DNA from: Tannerella sp.
Lineage (GTDB): Bacteria > Bacteroidota > Bacteroidia > Bacteroidales > Tannerellaceae
NCBI GenBank assembly: GCA_031261145.1
Contig: JAISJX010000392.1
Span: 1 to 13,672, forward strand
DNA length: 13,672 bases
Direction: 5' to 3'
A program made the position numbers and the translations under genes. Shown one piece after another: positions 1-8,105 of this stretch. The notes beneath the pieces were generated by a model. That model saw only the letters and a list, made by a program, of their open reading frames with translations. It had not been told where the DNA came from and searched no databases. Every line of letters starts with the position of its first letter. Within the stretch, counting starts at the first letter, position 1.

Positions 1-1634
<1,634 letters not shown>

Positions 1635-1685
1635 AACTAAATATATTTATTAATTCAATGATTCTGTTTGTATAATAATCCGCTG

Positions 1686-1717
1686 CAAATGTAGAATAAT
1701 AATTTTATAATTCCAAA
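1686..1717 (-). promoter_or_regulatory. Bacteroidales-type promoter for the M28 peptidase gene
   Basis: On the minus strand a -33 TTTG (1717-1714) is followed after 20 bases by TACATTTG (1693-1686), a match to the TAnnTTTG -7 consensus of Bacteroides promoters. Transcription would start near 1680 and leave a leader of about 45 A/T-rich bases before the ATG at 1634. The -33 box sits in a GAATCTTTG repeat also found at the rnpB promoter. Confidence 0.7.
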
Positions 1718-1740
1718 GATTCAATGATTCAGTTATTCAT

Positions 1741-1790
1741 ACCTCTCCCCCCGCCCCCGCTCCACAAGAGAAGGGGAATAGAGCGGCAGG
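1741..1790. repeat. C/G-rich degenerate dispersed repeat, possible
   Basis: This block lies in the 265-base spacer between the M28 gene and the 129-residue gene. Read on the minus strand it has CCCCTTCTCTTGTGGAG followed by a G-rich run. That resembles the CCCCTCTC...GAGAGGGG type of intergenic repeat found in many bacterial genomes. The stem is imperfect, and no coding sequence spans it. Identification is by resemblance only. Confidence 0.3.
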
Positions 1791-1856
1791 GTGGTTCTTA
1801 ATCCTGCCAATCTTGAAAATCTTACCGAAAATCGGGATTCAGACAAAATAAACGCC

Positions 1857-1876
1857 GGGCGAAACATTTTTCGCCC
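1857..1876 (-). terminator. Perfect 8-bp hairpin downstream of the 129-residue gene
   Basis: GGGCGAAA (1857-1864) and TTTCGCCC (1869-1876) pair perfectly around a 4-base loop, starting 24 bases past the TGA/TAA region of the upstream gene on the minus strand. On that strand the stem is followed after a few bases by a T-rich tract (GTTTATTTTG). This fits a transcription terminator, although the T-run is not immediately adjacent to the stem. Confidence 0.5.
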
Positions 1877-1899
1877 CTGCAAATGACGGGCGGTGATCC

Positions 1900-2289
1900 T
1901 TATTTCTTGGGTGTCAATGTCACCGGCATGTCATAATCGCCAATCGTGACATTACCTGTTATTTTCCCGTTACCGGGAATCAACTTTACACTCACTTCGT
2001 TGCCATCTACATAAAAGTTCGATTTGTAGTTGTTGCCGTCTTTCTTGATTTCTTTGATTTGATAGGGAGTATCTCCCACCTTCAAGACTGCGGCCAGTTT
2101 GCCTTCAACCTGTTTGAACTCAATGGTTCCATCCTGGTATCCATAAGGAGCATCGGGTAGCGAATAGGTCCAAATACCGCTCAACGTTTTCTTGTCGGCC
2201 TGTTTAGCCGTTTGGTTTTGTGAATAAGCCGTCAGGGTGAGCATCAGGCAGAACAATGTAATAATTCCTTTTGTTAATTGCACTTTCAT
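1900..2289 (-). CDS. Small secreted protein of unknown function (129 aa)
   Basis: Not a gene I can name. Residues 1-24 form a classical signal peptide: Lys near the start, a hydrophobic core (IITLFCLMLTLTAYS), and likely cleavage after Ser/Gln at about 23-24 with no lipobox. The mature protein of about 105 residues alternates short polar and hydrophobic stretches with many Gly, Asn and Asp turns (DAPYGYQDGTIEFKQVEGK, then GNGKITGNVTIGDYDMPVTL), suggesting a small all-beta fold, perhaps lipocalin-like. There are no cysteines in the mature part and no catalytic motif I can see. The gene is flanked by its own TAnnTTTG promoter and a downstream hairpin, so it is probably transcribed alone and acts in the periplasm or outside the cell. 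Signal peptide, start and promoter make a real gene very likely; function is unknown. Confidence 0.8.
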   Translation of the reverse strand: MKVQLTKGIITLFCLMLTLTAYSQNQTAKQADKKTLSGIWTYSLPDAPYGYQDGTIEFKQVEGKLAAVLKVGDTPYQIKEIKKDGNNYKSNFYVDGNEVSVKLIPGNGKITGNVTIGDYDMPVTLTPKK

Positions 2290-2318
2290 AACTTTATACT
2301 ATTAATAATTTATGGGTA

Positions 2319-2352
2319 CAAAAGTAAGCAAAAAAATCAAAGATTTCGCAAA
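2319..2352 (-). promoter_or_regulatory. Probable promoter for the 129-residue secreted protein
   Basis: TACTTTTG on the minus strand (2326-2319) matches the TAnnTTTG -7 element, about 30 bases before the ATG at 2289. The best -33 TTTG is at 2352-2349 with a 22-base spacer, slightly long. A nearer TTTG at 2341-2338 has only 11 bases. Both TTTG copies are part of CAAAGATT repeats on the plus strand. Confidence 0.5.
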
Positions 2353-2357
2353 GATTC

Positions 2358-2431
2358 CGCAGATTTTACACGCAGATTCACGCAGATTTTCAAAATTCTT
2401 TTAATCTGCGTTTAAATCCATTCAATCTGCG
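2358..2431. repeat. CGCAGATT repeat cluster with inverted copies downstream of the MATE gene
   Basis: Plus-strand CGCAGATT occurs directly at 2358-2365, 2371-2378 and 2381-2388, and inverted (AATCTGCG) at 2403-2410 and 2424-2431. The arms 2380-2388 and 2403-2411 pair perfectly over 9 bp around a 14-base loop. The block begins 6 bases past the MATE stop codon, so it could end that transcript or protect its 3' end. ATCTGCG-type repeats are a familiar intergenic family in bacteria. Confidence 0.6.
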
Positions 2432-2436
2432 AGAAA

Positions 2437-3792
2437 TTAATTCCGGATGATGGATTTCGTTTTCCACTTCCCTGTTTTGTAATAGATGGCAGTGGCAATC
2501 AGGCCGACGGTGATGCTGATATTGACGGCCCACCAGATGCCGGTGCGTCCCCAGAGGCCGCTTAGGTAGTAGGCTAACGGGATGCGCGCCAGCCAGAAGG
2601 TGATAAGGCTTGTGACCATCGTAAAAAGCGTGTCGCCGGCGCCGCGTAAAGCCCCGTTAAGGATGTTGAGCGTGCCATGTATGAGCAGGAAACTGCCGAT
2701 GATCAGGAGATATTCGTAACCGATGGCAATGACGTTTTCGTCGCCGGTAAATACCTGCATAATATCTTTGCCGAAGAAATAGAAGACGGACAGGAAGATG
2801 AAACAAAAAAACAGGTTGATGGCCATCGACGAATAGAGGCCCTTCCGTACGCGGTCGTAATGACCGGCTCCGATATTCTGTCCGCAAAAGGCGGATAATG
2901 CGCTGGATAGTGTCAGGATAGCCTGCGTGACCAGCGTATCGACTTTCCCGGCGGCGCCGTAGGCCGTCAGCATGTCCGTCCCGAAGCTGTTCACGAGGCT
3001 CAGCAGGGCGATAAGGCCGACGGCGATGGAACACTGCTGGATACTTGTCGGAAAGCCGATTTTCAAACCCTGCAGGAAGATTTTCCGGTCAAACACAAAG
3101 TCTTTCTTGCGGATGGAAAGTATCGGGTGTCGTTTGCGCATGTACGCCAGCGCGATGCACATCCCGGCGCCCTGCGCCAGGATGGTGGCGAACGCAACGC
3201 CTTCGATGCCCCATTGGAAAACGATGATAAAAAGCAGGCTCAGCAGGACGTTTAATACGACCGTTACGAGGATGAAAAGCATGGGAAGCTTTGAGTCGCC
3301 GATGCCCCGCAGGATGGAAATGATGCTGTTGAAGATGATGAAAAGGCACGTGCCGCCCATGTAAATGCGGAAGTAACGCACGGCTTGCGGAAGCACGTCG
3401 GCGGGCGTATGCGTCAGCCGGAAAAACGGCTCGGCTAAGACAATGCCGACAACGGACAGCAGGATACCGGTAATGGTCATGAAAATAAGGGACGACGAAA
3501 AAGCGCGTTGCACCTGTTCGTACCGCCGGGCGCCGTAGTATTGCGACACGACAACGGTTATCCCGCTCCCAATGCCGATAACCAGTGCGATGATAAAGTA
3601 ATAGATAAAGAACGATGCCGAAACGGCCGCCAGCGCCTCCTTCCCCAGAAACTGCCCGACAATGATGCTATCCACCAAGTTATAGGTCTGCTGCAAAATA
3701 TTACCGATTAGCAGCGGAAAGGCGAAGATAAGGATCGCCTTCCATACGGTTCCGTGCGTCAGGTCGCCCCGTTGTATTCTTTCTGCGGACAT
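2437..3792 (-). CDS. MATE-family multidrug/metabolite antiporter
   Basis: Inner-membrane transporter of the multidrug and toxic compound extrusion family, expected to export cationic drugs or metabolites in exchange for Na+ or H+. At 451 residues it has the usual length and about 12 membrane segments. TM1 carries the family signature (FPLLIGNILQQTYNLVDSIIVG). The two six-helix halves show pseudo-symmetry: LRGIGDSKLPM in the first half matches LRGAGDTLFTM in the second, and SQYYGARRYEQVQ matches GQNIGAGHYDRVRK. The tail is short, basic and cytosolic. The sequence is closest in feel to the DinF/MepA-like branch, which is an impression. The start lies 12 bases past the BrkB stop, so the two are very probably co-transcribed. 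No promoter of its own is visible, and a repeat hairpin follows the stop. Substrate cannot be inferred. Confidence 0.93.
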   Translation of the reverse strand: MSAERIQRGDLTHGTVWKAILIFAFPLLIGNILQQTYNLVDSIIVGQFLGKEALAAVSASFFIYYFIIALVIGIGSGITVVVSQYYGARRYEQVQRAFSSSLIFMTITGILLSVVGIVLAEPFFRLTHTPADVLPQAVRYFRIYMGGTCLFIIFNSIISILRGIGDSKLPMLFILVTVVLNVLLSLLFIIVFQWGIEGVAFATILAQGAGMCIALAYMRKRHPILSIRKKDFVFDRKIFLQGLKIGFPTSIQQCSIAVGLIALLSLVNSFGTDMLTAYGAAGKVDTLVTQAILTLSSALSAFCGQNIGAGHYDRVRKGLYSSMAINLFFCFIFLSVFYFFGKDIMQVFTGDENVIAIGYEYLLIIGSFLLIHGTLNILNGALRGAGDTLFTMVTSLITFWLARIPLAYYLSGLWGRTGIWWAVNISITVGLIATAIYYKTGKWKTKSIIRN

Positions 3793-3804
3793 TTTTTTAC
3801 GGGG

Positions 3805-5169
3805 TTACAGGTCTTTAAGCAGGATATTACTGTTCGGGACGGTCATATCGCTGCGGGTCTTCAGTAACGCCTGCCATTCCTTCCGGTACGTCTGCCCGGT
3901 GTCGATTTTGAAGTTCTCCGACCCGTATTCGTCGATTTTGCGGAGCAGGAATCCCACGCTGATTTGGTGAATATCCAGAGCGGGCTGGTAGTGGATAACA
4001 CGTTCGTCCTCGCTGTCATTGACTTCAATCAGGACGCCTATCTCCGTCAGCAGGTAGAGTATCTGCGTGGTGAGGCGGATGGGAATCCGGTAGGTGTCCG
4101 ACAGTTCGTCGGCGGTGTAAGGCTTCTCCCCTTTCTCAAAACGTTTCACGATAAGCGACGTAACCAGCAGGTTCAGGAAATCACTGTAACGGCGGCTGAT
4201 GTTTTTGCAGTCCCGCTCGAAGCTGAATTTCTTTGTATTCTGGGAGGCGTAAGCTATTTCCGCACCAAACAGGCACAGCAGCCACGACACCTGCAACCAC
4301 AACAGCAACAGGGGTAACGCCGCAAAACTGCCATAAATAGCATTGTATTTACTGACCCATATTTGTCCGCTGATATACAGGAACTGGAAAAGCTGGAACG
4401 CGCAACCCGTGATAAAACCCGCCGTCAGCGCATTCGGGAAACGGACTTTGGTGTTCGGCACCAATATATATAATGTAGTAAACAGTAAAATGGTGATGAC
4501 GTAAGGCAGGATATGGAGCGTGAAATCGGCGACCGGGGTCAGGAATACATATTCGCTCAAGAAGGCGGACTTCCGGATGGTCGATAAGAAAATCGAGATA
4601 CCGCTTGATACGGTTATCAGTACGGGCAGGATGATGAACAGCGCCAGGTAATCGGTCATTTTCCGGCGCCAGGGGCGTGATTTCTGGACTTGCCAGATGT
4701 CGTTGAATGTCCCTTCAATCGACGAAATCAGATTGGTGACGGTATATAAAAGGAGGACGACGCCGATACCGATGAAAACGCCGCCCTTTGTCATGTTGAG
4801 GTAATTCTGGGCGAAATCGAGCGCTGCATCTATTTCAAATGTCTGTCCGGGGAAGGAATTATGCAGGCTGCCGCGTATCGTTTCCTGAAAGCCGAATCCG
4901 CCGGCAATGCCCACAATAACGGCCAATAACGGGACAATAGCCAGGAGGGTGCTGTAAGTTAAAGCAGAGGCGTGTGTGGATAAGTTCTCGCGTTTGAATC
5001 CACGCACGGCCAGAATGGTTGTTTTGACCATGTAGATATAGAACCGTTTCGGCCTGCTTATCTCATTATCCGTGATTCGCCAGATTTCGTACGTGACGAA
5101 ACGAATCATTTTGGTGATAAAAAGGCCGATTTGTTCGATACCATTCTGTTTTTTCTTTTTCTTCCCCAT
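3805..5169 (-). CDS. YihY/BrkB-family inner-membrane protein with C-terminal cytosolic domain
   Basis: Integral membrane protein of the YihY/BrkB family (once called ribonuclease BN by mistake), function unsettled. I choose the ATG at 5169 (MGKKKKKQNG, 454 aa). A longer frame from 5232 would add 21 residues encoded inside the 3' end of the RNase P RNA and is unlikely. The basic start is followed by a region before TM1 at about 68-91 (HASALTYSTLLAIVPLLAV, a family hallmark). Further membrane segments lie near 130-150, 172-195, 215-237, 248-268 and 281-307 (YGSFAALPLLLLWLQVSWLL, then GAEIAYA). Residues 310-454 are soluble and not part of the short E. coli-type proteins. Within them, 349-383 (YTADELSDTYRIP...) look like a winged helix. 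The gene lies about 24 bases after rnpB and 12 bases before the MATE gene. Confidence 0.9.
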   Translation of the reverse strand: MGKKKKKQNGIEQIGLFITKMIRFVTYEIWRITDNEISRPKRFYIYMVKTTILAVRGFKRENLSTHASALTYSTLLAIVPLLAVIVGIAGGFGFQETIRGSLHNSFPGQTFEIDAALDFAQNYLNMTKGGVFIGIGVVLLLYTVTNLISSIEGTFNDIWQVQKSRPWRRKMTDYLALFIILPVLITVSSGISIFLSTIRKSAFLSEYVFLTPVADFTLHILPYVITILLFTTLYILVPNTKVRFPNALTAGFITGCAFQLFQFLYISGQIWVSKYNAIYGSFAALPLLLLWLQVSWLLCLFGAEIAYASQNTKKFSFERDCKNISRRYSDFLNLLVTSLIVKRFEKGEKPYTADELSDTYRIPIRLTTQILYLLTEIGVLIEVNDSEDERVIHYQPALDIHQISVGFLLRKIDEYGSENFKIDTGQTYRKEWQALLKTRSDMTVPNSNILLKDL

Positions 5170-5193
5170 TGAATCTCTATACCAAGTAAAAGA

Positions 5194-5562
5194 ATGCAGC
5201 CGGCCTGTAAGCCGGGTTCTGTACCTCTCCACCGTGAAGCGGAAAAGCGTCTGTCATTTATCTTGACTTGCTGTCACCAACAAGTTCGTGCGGTCCACCC
5301 CCCGGCATCGGACGAGCCGTCCTACTGCGCCGGTGTACATGACCTTACAACCCATCAGGCGTACTGACCCCTTGTATTACTACAAGAGCGGTGAAGCTCT
5401 TACCTCGCCTTTTCACCCTTACCCGGCCGAAGCCGGGCGGTTCTTTTCTGTTACGCTAACTTTGCCCTCACGAACAACTTCCCGTTAGGAAGGATGGCGC
5501 CCTGTGTTGCCCGGACTTTCCTCCGACCCCGAAGGGCCAGCGACAGACCGGCCTGCTGCAAT
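5194..5562 (-). ncRNA. rnpB: RNase P RNA, bacterial class A
   Basis: Catalytic RNA of ribonuclease P, which matures the 5' ends of tRNAs. The conserved GGAGGAAAGTCCGGGC block (P4 5' strand) is at 5524-5509. The GGGTAAGGGTGAAAAGGCGAG and GGTAAGAGC blocks lie around 5424-5389, and the 3' block ACAGAACCCGGCTTA is at 5222-5208. The two ends pair as helix P1 (GCAGC at 5559-5555 with GCTGC at 5200-5196). The resulting length of about 365 bases matches the family. The ends are estimates from P1 and the promoter position. Several open frames on either strand across this region are spurious. The 3' end runs straight into the BrkB gene without an obvious intrinsic terminator. Confidence 0.95.
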
Positions 5563-5567
5563 GGGAA

Positions 5568-5597
5568 CAAAGGTACGGCTTTTTTTTACAATTCAAA
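5568..5597 (-). promoter_or_regulatory. Promoter of rnpB
   Basis: On the minus strand, TTTG (5597-5594) is followed after 18 bases by TACCTTTG (5575-5568), a perfect TAnnTTTG -7 element. The expected start falls about 5-8 bases further on, matching the predicted 5' end of the RNA at about 5560. It is the only convincing promoter upstream of the BrkB and MATE genes. Confidence 0.75.
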
Positions 5598-5643
5598 GAT
5601 TCCAGGATTCAATAATTCCTGGATTCAAAGATTCATTGAATCT
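5591..5643. repeat. ATTCAAAGATTC repeat pair with two hairpins between pbpC and rnpB
   Basis: ATTCAAAGATTC occurs twice in the plus orientation (5591-5602 and 5623-5634). TCCAGGA (5601-5607) pairs with TCCTGGA (5617-5623), and a near-perfect palindrome AGATTCATTGAATCT fills 5629-5643. The first copy supplies the rnpB -33 box. A related sequence (CCAAAGATTCAATGATTC) is at 1713-1730. The rest of the spacer to 5782 is A/T-rich with no gene or clear terminator for pbpC. Confidence 0.6.
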
Positions 5644-5782
5644 GAATCCTTGGCTGTATTATTTGCATTTTATTAATTATAAGTGCATTGGATTTATTAT
5701 ACAATAATTTTTCAGCACTTTTTTTGCAAAATCTATCTATCGTACATTTAATCGAAACTTACCGGATTCCCGCTAATTGGAA

Positions 5783-8074
5783 TCATTGAATTTCAATTGA
5801 CACCCGAATCGACAGCGTATGCCCTTCGTTATCAACCACCGTGACCGATCGCCAGCCGGGAGAGGGCGTCAGGGATACTTTGTGAAAGTCACGGGTGGCG
5901 GTGATATAGTCGTCGTCCAGATGCCAGAAGACGGTGGCGTCGGGGCTGCTGTGCGCCAGCTCGAAGGTTACTTCGCCACGGCTGCCGTCCAACTGTTTAG
6001 GGAGGATGATGCGGGCAAATCCTTGGGGGTAAATAAACTGCATCGGCAACAGCGCGTCGTCGCCGCATCCGGGTTTGAAGGGAGGCAGGGGTTTGTATTC
6101 GGGATGATGCTGTTTGTAATACCATTCCCATGCGGGAGGCAGAAGGAACCAGTTTTTCTGAACAACGGCTTCCGTACCGGCGCAATGTTCGTAAACGCGA
6201 AAACGCTCGTCTGCGCTTAAATTCACGTGGACATGGTAGGGGCAGGCATTTGTTTTCAGTCCGTTGGGGCAGATTAGCGCTGTATCCGTCTCGTCGCAAA
6301 AACGCCCTTTCAGGTGACCGGAACGGCGGCAGACTTCTACTTCCACAAATTCGCTTTCCGGTCTCTCAAACCAATCCGAGGAGGGCAGGATATTAAATAC
6401 GTCAAACATCACAGGGCCGGCCGTCCGTGCGCCGACCAATCCCGGCTTTCCTTCGCCGGAAGCGTTGCCGACCCACACTCCGACGGCGTATTTCGGCGTC
6501 ACGCCGACCGCCCACGCATCCCGGAAACCGAAACTTGTACCCGTCTTCCAGGCAACGGTTTGCATGGACGGGATAGTTCGCCAGTCCATATCTTCGGGAC
6601 GGTTTACTTCCTTGATGGCGTCAAAGGTCTGCCAGACGGCTCCCGGATGAAAAATATCCGGCTGCTCTTTCCGATTCTTATCCTGCAACAAAAGGCTGCA
6701 CGGCATCCGCTTCAATCCCTTCAGGTTACGCGCCATGTCCGTATAGACGGAGGTCACATCCCAAAGCGTGGCTTCCGCTCCGCCCAGAATCAGGGATAAG
6801 CCATAGTGGGATGACGGTTTGTTGAGCGTGGTTATCCCCGCCTTTTTCATAAAATCATAAAACTTGGGAACACCATAACGGCGCAGCAACATCACGGAAG
6901 GCACATTCAGCGAACGGGCCATCACGGTGGAAGCCGGAACCGCCCCGTCATATTGCAGATTGAAGTTTTGCGGCGAAAAACCATTGACGTTTATCGGAAT
7001 ATCCGGCAAAAGCATGTCGGGCAAGATTTCGCCCTCCTGCAACGTGGCATAATATAAAAGCGGTTTCAGGATACTGCCCGTGCTGCGGGGCGAACGGATG
7101 ACATCGACCTGGTTACCTGATTTCTTCTCCTGATAATTCACGTTTCCGCAATATGCCAGCACCTTATTGGTTTGTACATCAATGACTATCACCGCCATAT
7201 TCCGGATATCGCTCTGTATAAATTCGGAGTTCCACCGTTCCATCATATCCGCGACCCGCGTCTGTATTCCTTTATCAACGGACGAAACGGTCTCTTCTCC
7301 CTGCCGGTTCTGATAGAAATAGCTTACCAAATGAGGCGCTGTCTGCGGCAACGGCAACGGCTCGGAGGGCAGGGCTTCGCTAAGAGCCAGCTCATAATCC
7401 ATCCCGTTGATGATAGCCCGCCGGTATAACTGAAGAAGCAACCGGTTACGTTTTTTCAGCAAGGCGTCCCTGTTTTTGGACAAGTGAATCATGGAAGGGG
7501 CATTGGGCAAAACAGCCAGCGTCGCCGCCTCCGCCCACGATAAATGCTTGGCCGGGTGACCGAAATATCGCCACGCCGCCGCATCCATACCGACCACATT
7601 TCCCCCGTATGGAGCGTGTGAGACGTACAGCGACAAGATGTCCATCTTGGAACAGCGGAACTCCAGACGGGTTGCCAGAATCATTTCAATCAACTTTTCG
7701 CCGACAGTACGTTTCTCTTTGCGCGACAGACGGATCGTCTGCATTGTAAGCGTACTCCCGCCGCTCACAACATGTCCCGCCTTCACGTTCCGAACCAACG
7801 CGCGGCACACAGAGACCGGATTGACGCCCCAATGATAGAAATAATAACGGTCTTCAAACTCCGTCAGGCACGTCACTAACTTTTCGGGAACGGTGTCGCT
7901 CGCGGGAAAACGCCACTGCCCGTCGGCGGCAATCCGCGCACCCAACAGTTCCCCGTTCCGGTCGGTCACCACCGTTGCATACGGCATATTAAACAACCGG
8001 CGGGGCAGGCAAAAAACGTACATAATACATAAAAGAGCTACCACAATAAGGGTAGCCCTTTTACGTTTTGACAT
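5783..8074 (-). CDS. pbpC: Penicillin-binding protein 1C, bifunctional transglycosylase/transpeptidase
   Basis: Class A penicillin-binding protein, anchored in the inner membrane and acting in the periplasm on lipid II and peptidoglycan. I choose the ATG at 8074 (MSKRKRATLIVV, 763 aa, near E. coli PbpC length). The open frame reaches 8206, but that would overlap the upstream gene and put a long polar stretch before the anchor. One membrane anchor covers about residues 6-22. The GT51 domain has Glu74 in EDRYYF, then GGSTLTMQ, and RLEFRCSKMDILSLYVS with NVVGMDAAAWRYFG. The transpeptidase domain has all three motifs: Ser334-x-x-Lys337 (SILK), Ser388-Leu-Asn390, and Lys510-Thr-Gly-Thr. The C-terminal 100 or so residues fit the beta-rich BiPBP_C domain. 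It starts 31 bases after the macroglobulin stop, so the two form one operon. Both active sites look intact. Confidence 0.95.
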   Translation of the reverse strand: MSKRKRATLIVVALLCIMYVFCLPRRLFNMPYATVVTDRNGELLGARIAADGQWRFPASDTVPEKLVTCLTEFEDRYYFYHWGVNPVSVCRALVRNVKAGHVVSGGSTLTMQTIRLSRKEKRTVGEKLIEMILATRLEFRCSKMDILSLYVSHAPYGGNVVGMDAAAWRYFGHPAKHLSWAEAATLAVLPNAPSMIHLSKNRDALLKKRNRLLLQLYRRAIINGMDYELALSEALPSEPLPLPQTAPHLVSYFYQNRQGEETVSSVDKGIQTRVADMMERWNSEFIQSDIRNMAVIVIDVQTNKVLAYCGNVNYQEKKSGNQVDVIRSPRSTGSILKPLLYYATLQEGEILPDMLLPDIPINVNGFSPQNFNLQYDGAVPASTVMARSLNVPSVMLLRRYGVPKFYDFMKKAGITTLNKPSSHYGLSLILGGAEATLWDVTSVYTDMARNLKGLKRMPCSLLLQDKNRKEQPDIFHPGAVWQTFDAIKEVNRPEDMDWRTIPSMQTVAWKTGTSFGFRDAWAVGVTPKYAVGVWVGNASGEGKPGLVGARTAGPVMFDVFNILPSSDWFERPESEFVEVEVCRRSGHLKGRFCDETDTALICPNGLKTNACPYHVHVNLSADERFRVYEHCAGTEAVVQKNWFLLPPAWEWYYKQHHPEYKPLPPFKPGCGDDALLPMQFIYPQGFARIILPKQLDGSRGEVTFELAHSSPDATVFWHLDDDYITATRDFHKVSLTPSPGWRSVTVVDNEGHTLSIRVSIEIQ

Positions 8075-8105
8075 ATTTCTTACATTTAGTCTCAATCGTT
8101 TATCC

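Noticed and set aside
2358..2431. CGCAGATT cluster as a small CRISPR array.
   Set aside because: The units are only 8 bases, irregularly spaced, in both orientations, and there are no cas genes.
5170..5232. Longer start for the BrkB-family protein, adding 21 residues.
   Set aside because: The added codons lie inside the 3' end of RNase P RNA (including the conserved ACAGAACCCGGCTTA block), and the ATG at 5169 gives a normal basic N-terminus.
5288..5707. Plus-strand open frames across 5288-5707.
   Set aside because: They lie over rnpB and the repeat spacer, and their composition follows the RNA rather than any protein family.
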